In this document: positions 7,289 to 15,455 of the stretch, piece by piece
Position numbering within the stretch: the stretch's first letter is position 1
Layout: each line of letters starts with the position of its first letter
DNA from: Rhizobium sp. BT03
GTDB taxonomy: Bacteria > Pseudomonadota > Alphaproteobacteria > Rhizobiales > Rhizobiaceae
Length of the DNA stretch: 64,000 nt
Assembly: GCF_030053155.1 (NCBI RefSeq)
Contig: NZ_CP125640.1
Span: forward strand, 4,066,001-4,130,000
Reading direction: 5' to 3'
Translations under genes and position numbers: made by a program
The notes under the pieces: model-generated
What the model saw: only the letters and a program-made list of their open reading frames with translations
What the model was told of the DNA's origin: nothing
Databases searched by the model: none

Positions 7289-10117
7289 ATGGACGACTTT
7301 TGGACAAGGGAACATTCGGATTTCGAGTCCGAGGCAGACGTCGAAACGCGCTTCGTGACGCCCTTGCTTCTCGCGCTCGGCCACGCTCTCGACAACATCG
7401 CCGCTAAAAAGCGTGTACTCTTTCGCGAAGGCAGAAATAGCCGTATCGGCAGGAAGCCTGAAGCCGATTTCGTGGTTTACGCAGACAGGCCGCATTGCCG
7501 CGCTACGGCACTATTGGTCGTTGAGACGAAACACCCGAGGGAAATGTTAGACCAGGGCCGGGAGCAGGCAGAATCCTATGCCCAGAATATCAGGACGCCG
7601 CTCTACCTTTTGACAAACGGCAAGCAGGTCGAAGTTTGGCAACTCCAGATAGTTGGTGACAGCGAACTGGTTTTTTCAGACTCCGTCGAAAATCTTGCAG
7701 CTAGCCGGGGACATCTTGAGGGCTTGGCGTCCAGGGATGCGCTTTTATCGCTCTGCACGGGCTTGCGCTTCAAAAACATGGACGTTGTCCGCAGAGACCT
7801 GTCTGAGTACGAGACGAACGAGACCCGGAGATGTGAAAGGGAACTGAGTTTCACTGTCCCCCGATTTCTGACCAGGGCGGGGCAGGACGACGTTCAAGCT
7901 GAGCTTGTGTTAGACGGCAACGAAAAGGGCGCAATCGTCCTCGGCTCGTCAGGTTTCGGCAAAACGACTCTCGGGAAAGCGCTGCTTCTCGAGGCACTCG
8001 AGAAGCGACTGGAAGGTTCGTCCGCCCAGCTACCGTTCGAAGTATTCCTGCCCGATGTGCCTGTAGGAGAATGTACGCTTGAGACCTATCTAGTAGGTCG
8101 AGTTTCCGCTCACGTTCCGGGGTACAACCTCTCGGCCTTCAAGGATGAGGCAAAGACGAACGGCGTGTTGATTGTCGCTGACGCGTTTGACCGGGTTTCT
8201 TCCTTGGAGCGCCCTAAACTCACAACGCAGCTTAGGAATATCCTCCGGGACTTTCCAAAAAGCCGTATACTGGTGCTGTCCCGACCCAACTTGCTACCCG
8301 ACATCGCTCTCTCGACCTTTAGCCTGCGCGGCTTCGACGAAAAGGATATGTGGGCCTTGTTGGTCAACGGTCGGGAGTTACGGGACCGCGGCTATTCTCG
8401 ATTCAAATTGCCCGAACACTTGGTGCAGCTCTGCCAAATTCCACTGCTCGCCAGCCTCGTTGCGAACCATTACCATTCGTTCGAACGGTTTCCGACAAAC
8501 GTAAATACGCTCTATGAGGAGTGGCTTGGCAGAATTCTCCATCCTTTTCCTGTCGTCGAGAAAGCTCAGCTTCGGGCGTTCCTCGAGGAGCTTTCGGCTC
8601 AAACCGCCATTGGACCAATGGATATCGGAAGGTGCTTCCAACTGGCGAAGGAGATGGATGTCTCTGCAGGTTTAAATCAGTTGGCCGATGCGGACGCGAT
8701 CACCATCCGCGGTACAAGCGTAGAACTCGTTCACGAAGGGCTGGCAGACTTTTTCCGTGCGCAACGGCTGTTGCGGCTTCCGCCGGCCGAATTGTTGGCT
8801 TCTCTCAATGCAATAAGCACCGATGGCTCGTCACAGTTTCCCGGCCTTCTCCTTTCCGGCGCACCGACTCCGGAAGCCAGCAGGGTAGTGTGGGAAGCAC
8901 TTGCAGGCCAAAGTATCAAAGTCGCCCTTGCATCATTGAAGTTTACGATTGGGGACGGTGAACGCCGTCCAGTTTCTAATTCGAGAAACGTAGCAGAGGC
9001 GCTGCTCACCGATGTCTTGACGAGTATCGAGGTACTACTTCGAACACACTTTTCGGACCAATTCGCCTTTGACGTCAGGTCGCGGCTAGCTGGAAGACCG
9101 GTTTCCGCACTTGGAATCGAGGGCCACATTGACCGTGGTTTCGTGAACTTCTCCTTTTTCGATGCCGAGCAAGATGATACGCGGGTGCGCTTTGGCGAAG
9201 CTGAAGAGCCGTACAGGTCGTGGGGCATTGCGCTGGACAAGCAAGACTATGACGCAGGTGCTGGACGAATTTTGGGCGCGCAAAGGATCGCTGACGCTAT
9301 CAAGGAGTTGATAGACTGCCGAAGACTAAGAGGTGGTCCAGTATGGACGCAGGAAACGGTTCTCAGTCGTCTGCGTCATCTAGCGCGGTTCTATTCCATG
9401 AAATTTTCGGCTCCATACGATCTTGAGCATTGCAAGGCGGACCTCTTGCCGATTTCCAATCGACGAATGGGTGACCGTTTGCGTTCGCGCGCGCAATACA
9501 TTCATACTGGAGAGCTTATCGAAGACATTGATGGGCTCATGTCTGATGGCATAACAGTTCTGCATGAGTGGTGGGTTGAACCTCGTGATCTCGACTTCAA
9601 CGCTCCTGTCGCGCGAGCGAAGCTCGCGCATACACTCGACGAATATTTCCGAAGAAGCCAACAAGCCTATGTGGAGGTAGTTAGACGTGACCTGCCTGGG
9701 CTCGCTGCCTATCTTCGGGAATGCGCATCGATCCCGGTCAGGTATGATCTCAGGGGAGCGATTGTGAAAGTCCACGGTGGTCACGACTTGCATTTAAATT
9801 ATGAACGTTGGCCGGTTCGTGATCTTGCCAATGCTGGGGCTGATCTAAGTTTTCCAGAGAATCCCATGATAGATTTGTCGCGGTCGACCTCGGATGCCTA
9901 CATCTCGAAAACCGAGCTTGTGCTCGCCAAAGTCGGACGGCCCGGTTCGGATTTTCGTATCACCAGAGGAGGGATTGCGGTCCCGCAATTCAACGGCCGA
10001 TCCCATAGGTCGGGCGATAGGGAAGACGAGACGGCGGTAGTCTCGTACGTAGCGAAAATGCTCAGCGACGATTGCCAGCAGGTTTTTAGCGTTATTCCAG
10101 CGTTCAGATGGCGATGA
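7289..10117 (+). CDS. PD-(D/E)XK nuclease-like domain fused to a NACHT/STAND-like NTPase
   Basis: This 942-residue protein starts with a domain resembling the N-terminus of type I restriction HsdR subunits. Asp60 (KPEADFVVY) and Glu79-x-Lys81 (LLVVETKHP) fit a PD-(D/E)XK nuclease site, followed by YLLTNGKQVEVWQ. A P-loop NTPase follows: Walker A GSSGFGKTT (219-227) and Walker B VLIVADAFD (293-301), then a helical stretch ending near VELVHEGLADFFRAQRLL, as in NACHT/STAND signalling ATPases. The last 400 residues are unrecognised and could be the sensor. Known relatives (Avs and bacterial NACHT proteins) sense phage proteins and activate a nuclease; that role here is inferred. ATG 7289 is preferred; an in-frame start at 7238 is possible. 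The gene lies 240 bases after the RT-protease gene. Confidence 0.82.
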   Translation: MDDFWTREHSDFESEADVETRFVTPLLLALGHALDNIAAKKRVLFREGRNSRIGRKPEADFVVYADRPHCRATALLVVETKHPREMLDQGREQAESYAQNIRTPLYLLTNGKQVEVWQLQIVGDSELVFSDSVENLAASRGHLEGLASRDALLSLCTGLRFKNMDVVRRDLSEYETNETRRCERELSFTVPRFLTRAGQDDVQAELVLDGNEKGAIVLGSSGFGKTTLGKALLLEALEKRLEGSSAQLPFEVFLPDVPVGECTLETYLVGRVSAHVPGYNLSAFKDEAKTNGVLIVADAFDRVSSLERPKLTTQLRNILRDFPKSRILVLSRPNLLPDIALSTFSLRGFDEKDMWALLVNGRELRDRGYSRFKLPEHLVQLCQIPLLASLVANHYHSFERFPTNVNTLYEEWLGRILHPFPVVEKAQLRAFLEELSAQTAIGPMDIGRCFQLAKEMDVSAGLNQLADADAITIRGTSVELVHEGLADFFRAQRLLRLPPAELLASLNAISTDGSSQFPGLLLSGAPTPEASRVVWEALAGQSIKVALASLKFTIGDGERRPVSNSRNVAEALLTDVLTSIEVLLRTHFSDQFAFDVRSRLAGRPVSALGIEGHIDRGFVNFSFFDAEQDDTRVRFGEAEEPYRSWGIALDKQDYDAGAGRILGAQRIADAIKELIDCRRLRGGPVWTQETVLSRLRHLARFYSMKFSAPYDLEHCKADLLPISNRRMGDRLRSRAQYIHTGELIEDIDGLMSDGITVLHEWWVEPRDLDFNAPVARAKLAHTLDEYFRRSQQAYVEVVRRDLPGLAAYLRECASIPVRYDLRGAIVKVHGGHDLHLNYERWPVRDLANAGADLSFPENPMIDLSRSTSDAYISKTELVLAKVGRPGSDFRITRGGIAVPQFNGRSHRSGDREDETAVVSYVAKMLSDDCQQVFSVIPAFRWR

Positions 10118-10197
10118 TGCCTCGAGAGGCGGCATAATCGCCATCCCTTGCTGTGTGCGAAGGCAATCTCGGTCGCATTTGCGAGGAGGACTATGCA

Positions 10198-11424
10198 GTG
10201 GATCGTGACGAAATATTGCAGGCCACAATTCATTGGTACCTAGAGTCAGGTGACTTCAATGGCTGGGGAACGTTTCACCTTAAAGACCCGCGGGAAATCC
10301 AAGCCGTCATCGACCTGATTGAGGATCGTCTAGTCGATTTAATTACACATGAGGATGATGAGAACATCCACATTAAAAGGCATGATCCTCGCTTACCCGA
10401 GGTACAAGTCGAACGACTTCGCCGACCTAGTGAGCTAAATCACGGGTGCCTATATCCGACCGCTGAGGCCCTTCGCCTCAGCGGTGTGGTTCACGACGCC
10501 ACACGGCCTTACACTTCAGCTCTGCGCGAGGGCGCGCCTCAGCTCGATTTTCGTGCGTTTCGCCTCGACGTACTCGAACAGTACCGCAACGATCCGCGCT
10601 ACCGATACGAGGTAGACGACATTCACGGGACGATTTTTCGTCAGCACCCAAATGCGGAGGATGACGAATTCCACAAATTCGGCTTCGCTTTTGATTCCGA
10701 GATAAATAGGTACGTGGCGGCCTTCCTCCGATATCTCAATGATCTCTCGCCGGAGCAGCAACAAAGCTGGTATCGTTTCGAGGTCGACGGTGATTTCGGT
10801 CTGCATCCAGACTACTATCGAACTTCAATACTCGGGCAGTTCCCAGAACGCGTTTCCGTGTTCGATGCGTTCCTGAAGGAAAAGCGGATCATCAATGAGA
10901 TGTGCGCCTGTATGGGCAAACAGGCACTCTTTCGGTCTAACTACGATGCATACCGCCGTCCTGCAGGGTTCGGCTTCCTAATTCGTCCTACCCGTGCGGA
11001 GTTCTCGGCGTTCTGCCTACTCCTGGATCAGTTACTATCAGACGACATAAATCGTGATTTCTTCCACGGAGACATGGAGATGGAAGAGCGTGGTCACATG
11101 GAAGATGGGCGCAAAATCGTGCAGCCGAAAGGAACGATCAGACTCCTTGATGAATGGATTGACGGGAACTTCCGGACGGAGGACGTAGACTTTAAACGAG
11201 ACTTGATGACTGGCTTTCGAACAGTCCGTCAAGCGCGGCAGCGTCCTGCCCACCAGATCGAAGACAATGTCTTTGATGAGGTCTATTATCAGCAACAACG
11301 TGACCTTATTCGCGTAGCGTACACGTCAGTGCGGACGCTTCGCCAGTGTTTTGCCAACTATCCTCGCTGCGGAAATGTAAAGGTCCCCGAATGGCTTTTC
11401 GAAGGACGTGTTTGGACCAGATAG
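10198..11424 (+). CDS. Unrecognised 408-residue protein linked to the NTPase gene
   Basis: I do not recognise this protein. It is soluble and acidic, with no signal peptide, membrane segment or obvious P-loop. The centre is rich in aromatic residues (PRYRYEVDDIHG, FHKFGFAFDSEINRYVAAFLRYL, GFGFLIRPTRAEF), and there is an HGDMEMEERGH stretch around residue 300 with His and acidic residues that could bind metal. The GTG at 10198 has a strong GCGAGGAGGA site at 10181-10190; an earlier in-frame GTG at 10153 lacks one. It starts only 80 bases after the NTPase gene, on the same strand and with similar base composition, so the two are probably co-transcribed and may act together. Any role as sensor or effector is a guess. 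Confidence 0.75.
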   Translation: MDRDEILQATIHWYLESGDFNGWGTFHLKDPREIQAVIDLIEDRLVDLITHEDDENIHIKRHDPRLPEVQVERLRRPSELNHGCLYPTAEALRLSGVVHDATRPYTSALREGAPQLDFRAFRLDVLEQYRNDPRYRYEVDDIHGTIFRQHPNAEDDEFHKFGFAFDSEINRYVAAFLRYLNDLSPEQQQSWYRFEVDGDFGLHPDYYRTSILGQFPERVSVFDAFLKEKRIINEMCACMGKQALFRSNYDAYRRPAGFGFLIRPTRAEFSAFCLLLDQLLSDDINRDFFHGDMEMEERGHMEDGRKIVQPKGTIRLLDEWIDGNFRTEDVDFKRDLMTGFRTVRQARQRPAHQIEDNVFDEVYYQQQRDLIRVAYTSVRTLRQCFANYPRCGNVKVPEWLFEGRVWTR

Positions 11425-11458
11425 CTTGAGATTGGCAAATACCGCCTGAGGCTGAAAT

Positions 11459-11851
11459 CTACGGAGCAGCCAGTTTAAATCGAAACCAATCCTGGTGATG
11501 AGTATCGACGGCCCGACGGCCCGACGGTTGGAAGGCGACGGCGACTTTGCCAGCGATGCTGGCACGCGCCGGAATTAAAGCCGAGTCGATGGAGGACCAT
11601 CCCGCGTGTACGACGGGGAGCGGTTGGCCGGATGCCCGAGACATGCCGATGACTTTGGACGCTTGAAGTCCGCGCAAGGCGAAATTGTCGAACTCGAGGG
11701 ATACATTGAGCGCATTTCCATCGAGTGAGTTCAGAGAGGTCACGTAGGCTCCGATTGCCGTCGGTTGTTCACAAATTGAAGACGTCGGTGTTGCATCCTG
11801 TTCGCCAAGGATCAAGGCAGTTCGCTCGAACGAAGGCGCTGCGGGCAACAT
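11459..11851 (-). CDS. Hypothetical protein between the defence block and the tRNA
   Basis: The frame is open on the minus strand from beyond 12000, crossing the tRNA, so only its downstream part can be coding. From the ATG at 11851 it gives 130 residues with a beta-strand-rich second half (LNVSLEFDNFALRGL, ALIPARASIAGKVAVAFQPSGRR) and the end DWFRFKLAAP. I see no strong ribosome binding site and no recognisable family. It converges on the preceding gene with a 34-base gap. It may be a real accessory gene or a remnant; the reverse strand of the same stretch shows nothing better. Confidence 0.4.
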   Translation of the reverse strand: MLPAAPSFERTALILGEQDATPTSSICEQPTAIGAYVTSLNSLDGNALNVSLEFDNFALRGLQASKVIGMSRASGQPLPVVHAGWSSIDSALIPARASIAGKVAVAFQPSGRRAVDTHHQDWFRFKLAAP

Positions 11852-12022
11852 TTGCCGGACAATCCAAACGTCATGCCAAATTTTGCGCCGGAGTTTCGTG
11901 CGAAACCAAAGGCAATCGGCCGGTCGAAATGCGCCTCTTCGAGGCTGTTTTTGCAATAAAAAAAACGCCCACCTTCGCAATCGTATTGACGAAAAAATCA
12001 TCGATGATGACGAACTAATAAA

Positions 12023-12098
12023 TGGTGGGCCCGGAGGGACTCGAACCCCCAACCAAGCGGTTATGAGCCGCCGGCTCTAACCATTGAGCTACAGGCCC
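12023..12098 (-). tRNA. tRNA with CAU anticodon, probably tRNA-Ile2
   Basis: Read on the minus strand, the 76 bases (CCA encoded) fold as a tRNA. The acceptor arms are GGGCCTG and CGGGCCC, the D arm is GCTCAATGGTTAGAGC, the anticodon loop is CTCATAA (anticodon CAT), and the T arm GGGGGTTCGAGTCCCTC contains TTCGAGT. The body lacks the features of initiator tRNA and closely resembles the CAU tRNAs whose C34 is changed to lysidine to read AUA as Ile; elongator Met is the alternative. Its 3' end faces the accessory block at 4.8-12.0 kb, the orientation expected when elements integrate at tRNA 3' ends. Confidence 0.93.
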
Positions 12099-12317
12099 GG
12101 ACGCCGGTGGTGGCGCCTTGGCGCCGGAGGCCGGCGCCTGGATGCCGGGGCAATGGTTCCCGCAGCATCGGTTCGCTCTAACGCAAATTGCAGGGAGCCA
12201 CAAGCGCAGAGCGCAAGCATCTGTGGACGATGCATATTTCATCGGCGCCGGTACTGGAACCTTCTCGCGCCGGCGACAATTACAGAGATTGGATTCGATG
12301 AAGGAGGGCGATCGCAG

Positions 12318-12686
12318 ATGGTGGCGTTGAACAGTGCCGTGGTGCTTATCGTCGAGGATGAGCCGCTGATCCGGTTCAATGTTCTCGATGTGCTTGAAGA
12401 GGTCGGCCATGTGGCGCTGGAGGCGGCGAATGCCGACGAGGCGATGGTGGTGCTGAAGGGCCGGCAGGATGTCGATATCCTGTTCACCGATGTCAATATG
12501 GCGGGTACCATGGATGGCATCCAGCTTGCCAAGCGGGTGAGGGCGATGCGGCCGAACATCGGCATCATCATCACCTCGGGCATGGTGCGGCTCGACCCCA
12601 TGGCGCTGCCCGCCAATACCGCCTTCCTGCCGAAGCCCTATATGCACGACGCGTTGATCTCGACGATCGATTCCCTGATGACGTGA
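12318..12686 (+). CDS. Single-domain response regulator (CheY-like receiver)
   Basis: This 122-residue protein is a stand-alone receiver domain. The acidic pocket VEDEP is at residues 12-16, the phosphoacceptor Asp58 is in LFTDVNM, a conserved Thr/Ser lies in IIITSG, and the conserved Lys lies in FLPKPY near residue 107. There is no output domain, so it probably relays phosphate or binds a partner protein. The ATG at 12318 follows AAGGAGG at 12301-12307; the frame is open upstream but lacks a site. No histidine kinase lies nearby. It converges on cinS, with a 14-kDa product predicted for the cytoplasm. Confidence 0.92.
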   Translation: MVALNSAVVLIVEDEPLIRFNVLDVLEEVGHVALEAANADEAMVVLKGRQDVDILFTDVNMAGTMDGIQLAKRVRAMRPNIGIIITSGMVRLDPMALPANTAFLPKPYMHDALISTIDSLMT

Positions 12687-12712
12687 CGGCAATTCGCTGA
12701 TGACATGAAGGG

Positions 12713-12752
12713 GCGCACAGCCGCAAAACGGGGACAGGTTTTGCGGCTGCGC
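12713..12752. terminator. Possible shared terminator between the response regulator and cinS
   Basis: AGCCGCAAAAC (12719-12729) and GTTTTGCGGCT (12738-12748) form a perfect 11-bp stem around an 8-base loop. It sits between two converging genes but has no T-run of note, so the call is tentative. Confidence 0.4.
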
Positions 12753-12805
12753 GCGAGGCGCCGGGAGACATGCTCGTCTTCAGGCGTGCGGAGGGGGTCG
12801 CGCCC

Positions 12806-12997
12806 TCAGCTGAAGCTGCTCTTCAGCGCCTCGTTCTCGTGGTGAGCCTTCTTCTCGTAGATGGTGAACAGCGCCATCGAGAGGAGGTAGGAGAGGAAGG
12901 GATCCCCGATCTGCGTGGCGATGTCGCGGGAGGCGAGCACGTGGCGCTCCAGGGCCCCGATATCTTTCTGTATTGCGGTTTCAGCGAGGCGGTTCAT
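12806..12997 (-). CDS. cinS: CinS, small quorum-sensing regulator (anti-repressor)
   Basis: This 63-residue protein starts MNRLAETAIQKDIGALERHV. It is encoded directly after cinI, and its ATG overlaps the cinI stop codon (ATGA at 12994-12997), so the two are translationally coupled. The product is small, helical and charged, ending KKAHHENEALKSSFS. In R. leguminosarum, CinS is co-expressed with CinI and relieves repression by PraR, thereby switching on the rai and rhi systems. That the same holds here is inferred from position, size and overlap. The gene is too short and overlapped to be obvious without the known locus. Confidence 0.88.
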   Translation of the reverse strand: MNRLAETAIQKDIGALERHVLASRDIATQIGDPFLSYLLSMALFTIYEKKAHHENEALKSSFS

Positions 12998-13659
12998 GCT
13001 GCCATCTCCAGGAATTGGGTCACGACCGAGCGGGCCGGAACATGTCTGATGTAAAGGGGTAGGGTCAGGCCGAGGGCGGCGCGCATCTTGCGCAGCACAC
13101 GGTCCGACACTTCGAAGGCGCCGCAGCAGACGGGGTACTTGCCGTAGCCGTCTGCGCGGCCGAGTTCTTCCACTTCGGCGCCCGCACGTTTGTAGACGCG
13201 CTTGAGATAGGGCTCGTAGTTGGAAATCATCGTATGGATGCCGTGATCGAGCGCGCATTCGCAGAGCGCCAGCAGCATCATCGAAAAGGCGCGGCCGGCG
13301 TCGATCTGGGGAAAATCCCTGGCGATCGCCTCTTCGTCGATGCACATGCGCGTGCCCTCCCAGATGCCCGGCGCGATCAGATCGGCGGCATCCGGAAAAG
13401 TCTCGCGGAAGACATCGTAGAGAAGGGTCGGGCCGGTCGTCGGCATCAGGCGCATGCCGCCGTAAAGACGGGTGCGGCTGTCGTTGCACCAGACGAGATA
13501 GGCCGGGGCCAGCGCATCGTAGCTGTCGCGCTCGTAGGGGCCGACGACAGGGACGTCCCAGCCGAGCGTATCGGCGAACACCTTTTTGCGCAGGCGAAAC
13601 ATCTGATCGAGTACGGCAGCGTATTTCTGATACTCATGTGCCTGAATGATAACGAACAT
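12994..13659 (-). CDS. cinI: CinI, LuxI-family acyl-homoserine lactone synthase
   Basis: This 221-residue protein is an AHL synthase using S-adenosylmethionine and an acyl carrier protein. LuxI-family landmarks are LRKKVFADTLGWDVP (with the conserved Arg, Phe and Trp near residues 22-34), ERDSYDA, YGGMRLMPT, and the WEGTRMCID segment with catalytic Glu and Arg. The C-terminal half shapes the acyl pocket. In R. leguminosarum and R. etli, CinI makes the long-chain 3-hydroxy-tetradecenoyl signal; the same product is inferred here. I start at ATG 13659, preceded by CTGGAGGG; a frame extension upstream is open. It lies between cinR (upstream, same strand) and cinS (overlapping). Confidence 0.95.
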   Translation of the reverse strand: MFVIIQAHEYQKYAAVLDQMFRLRKKVFADTLGWDVPVVGPYERDSYDALAPAYLVWCNDSRTRLYGGMRLMPTTGPTLLYDVFRETFPDAADLIAPGIWEGTRMCIDEEAIARDFPQIDAGRAFSMMLLALCECALDHGIHTMISNYEPYLKRVYKRAGAEVEELGRADGYGKYPVCCGAFEVSDRVLRKMRAALGLTLPLYIRHVPARSVVTQFLEMAA

Positions 13660-13724
13660 TTTGCCCTCCAGCGTTTGCAAGTCCGTGGAGAGCAGAATGG
13701 TTCAGGCCGGCCGGATCGGAAATT

Positions 13725-13750
13725 CCCTCAGATGGGCCCCCTCAGATGGG
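13725..13750 (-). promoter_or_regulatory. Twin direct repeat upstream of cinI, candidate CinR operator
   Basis: The 12-base sequence CCCTCAGATGGG occurs twice (13725-13736 and 13739-13750) with two bases between. It lies 66-91 bases before the cinI start and just after the cinR stop at 13804. Position fits an activator site for the cinI promoter; binding by CinR is inferred. Confidence 0.5.
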
Positions 13751-13803
13751 GGGATTAGCCCAAAAGTATGAGCGCTGGCGTCACGAGATGCGCCGGCCGA
13801 AGA

Positions 13804-14529
13804 TTATGGATTGATGATGCGCAATTGCACGGCTCGCGAGGCGGCGGCCGAGATCGTGGCGCAGCCGAGCTTGAAGCGGGCGGTCTTCAGATAATCGCGC
13901 GTCGTGTGCTCGGATATGCCCAGAATGACCGAGATATCCTTGTAATCCTTGCCGAGCGCGGTCCAGTGCAGGCACTCGATCTCGCGCGGCGACAAGGCCG
14001 GCACCGGGTCGTTCTCGCCGTGCAGCTCGTAGACGGCCTTGCGATGGATCAGATGGGCGATCTCGATCCATTCGTTGCGGCAGCGGCGGACGAGCTCGTT
14101 CCATTCGTCGACCGGGATGCGGGCATTCACCGACAGCAGCGCGCGGCGCTGCGCCTTGTCGGCGACGGGAATGGAGTAGCCGTTGCCGCCGATGCCGTGC
14201 TTCTGGGCGTCGACCAGCATGGCATAGGCCTCCGGCGTCGGCTCGACCTCGCTCCAGTCGAAGGGCAACTGGCGTTCGAAGCCCTGCTTGACGATCGGGT
14301 CGACCTTCACATAGCTGTTCAGCAGATAGCGGGAGACCCAGGCATCCGGATAGGTGGTGCGCACGAAGGGCGAATCGATCTTGCTGGCGATCGTCTGGGC
14401 GAGGTGGTAGGTGACGAAATCGAGGCCGTATTCCGCCTGCAGGATGCGGATGGCCGTATCCACATTGGCTGCCGCCTTGATCTGTTCGAAGGCCGGTTCG
14501 AACTTTTCGCTGTAGGTATTCTCGATCAT
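13804..14529 (-). CDS. cinR: CinR, LuxR-family quorum-sensing regulator
   Basis: This 241-residue protein has an N-terminal autoinducer-binding domain (about 1-165, including [30 protein letters not shown] and FDWSEV) and a C-terminal LuxR-type helix-turn-helix ([37 protein letters not shown], about 175-212). It senses the CinI product and activates cinI. I chose the ATG at 14529 because the domain begins there; the open frame upstream encodes no conserved sequence. The gap to cinI is 144 bases and holds the twin repeat at 13725-13750. Order cinR-cinI-cinS matches the known R. leguminosarum/R. etli locus. Confidence 0.94.
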   Translation of the reverse strand: MIENTYSEKFEPAFEQIKAAANVDTAIRILQAEYGLDFVTYHLAQTIASKIDSPFVRTTYPDAWVSRYLLNSYVKVDPIVKQGFERQLPFDWSEVEPTPEAYAMLVDAQKHGIGGNGYSIPVADKAQRRALLSVNARIPVDEWNELVRRCRNEWIEIAHLIHRKAVYELHGENDPVPALSPREIECLHWTALGKDYKDISVILGISEHTTRDYLKTARFKLGCATISAAASRAVQLRIINP

Positions 14530-14653
14530 TTCCACTGCCCCAATTCCCTCAATCCTACCGTGAGGACCGTCACAAATACAAGGCATCCCCACATATGCGG
14601 GGAATGACAATCCCGGCTCCGCCTGCTAGCGCCTTTCCACGAGGAGACCTCAT

Positions 14654-14848
14654 ATGGACAGCAAGAGACCCTTCGAGATTGCCGAATGCCAACAGGCCGC
14701 CAAGGGCCTGAAATCCAGTTGGCACGACATGGCAGGCTCCGAAGCGCTGATCCGCGCGCTCGTTGCCGAACGCAACGGCGACACCCCGCTGGCGCTGTTC
14801 TGGACCGAGGTCCACCGGGCGCTTTGCGTGGAAAACAACCTCTTCTGA
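14654..14848 (+). CDS. Hypothetical 64-residue protein
   Basis: The ATG at 14654 follows GAGGAGAC at 14641-14648, a good site. The protein starts MDSKRPFEIAECQQAAKGLK and is soluble and helical, with a Trp-His pair (SSWHDM) and the ending TEVHRALCVENNLF. It is divergent from cinR, with about 125 bases between the starts, so the two could share regulatory DNA. I do not recognise a named family. Codon usage is typical of the window's core genes, which supports it as real. Confidence 0.65.
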   Translation: MDSKRPFEIAECQQAAKGLKSSWHDMAGSEALIRALVAERNGDTPLALFWTEVHRALCVENNLF

Positions 14849-15455
14849 CGTGGCCGGCCCGGTCGGGCGTTTCAGGCTTTTCCCGATATTGACCGGATCG
14901 GCTAGGCACCAGGATCGGCCACGGCAAGACGAAATCCGTGTCCCGCAAGCGACCACGTTTTCATTCTCATCCGTTTCCGATTTTGCGACGAGAGTGTCGA
15001 GCGGCAATGCCGCGGCCGGGCAGACGGAAAGCCGCTACTCCCTGGATTTGTGCCATTATGCTTGATGAAGTGTTTCCAATGGCGGCGCTGGTGTCTCGGG
15101 AAACGGCTAGACTGTGCCATTGTTGGCGCGCGCGAGCCGCAAGTGGCAAGCCCCAAGCCCCAAGCCACAAGCCACAAGCCACAACCTCCCTCCGCCCTCA
15201 TCCTGAGGCGCCCCGCAGGGGCCGCGAAGGACGAGGCCGGCCACCGATGTCTCCTCCGGCAATGGGTGTTGCGCCCATCACCCGCCCCCGTCCTTCGAGG
15301 CTCCGGCCTTCGGCCTGCACACCTCAGGATGAGGGCTGGTCGTGGTGCCGTGCGGCTACGGGCGACCGGTGTGCTAGGTGGCCGGTGGGCTGATCTCAGC
15401 TTCGTTCCGCTCTCCGGTGAGGCTCGCCGCGCCCTCTCTCCGCCCTCATCCTGAG
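14849..15455. repeat. Intergenic stretch with palindromic repeats and a heptamer array
   Basis: No gene is seen. At 15148-15182 five 7-base units stand in tandem (two AAGCCCC, then three AAGCCAC). From about 15195 to 15335 lies a large palindromic element whose outer arms are CCTCATCCTGAGG and CCTCAGGATGAGG and whose inner arms contain CGAAGGACG/CGTCCTTCG. A second copy starts near 15441 and is cut by the insertion sequence at 15456. Confidence 0.7.

Noticed and set aside
11425..12022. Search for an attachment-site copy of the tRNA 3' end
   Set aside because: No second copy of the tRNA 3' end was seen by eye in the block or at its left border, so no att site is annotated.
11459..12052. Long minus-strand frame taken from its first start
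   Set aside because: The upstream part runs through the tRNA, so only a shorter version from 11851 was kept, at low confidence.
12118..12330. Frames between the tRNA and the response regulator
   Set aside because: They lack ribosome binding sites and overlap the well-supported response regulator start.
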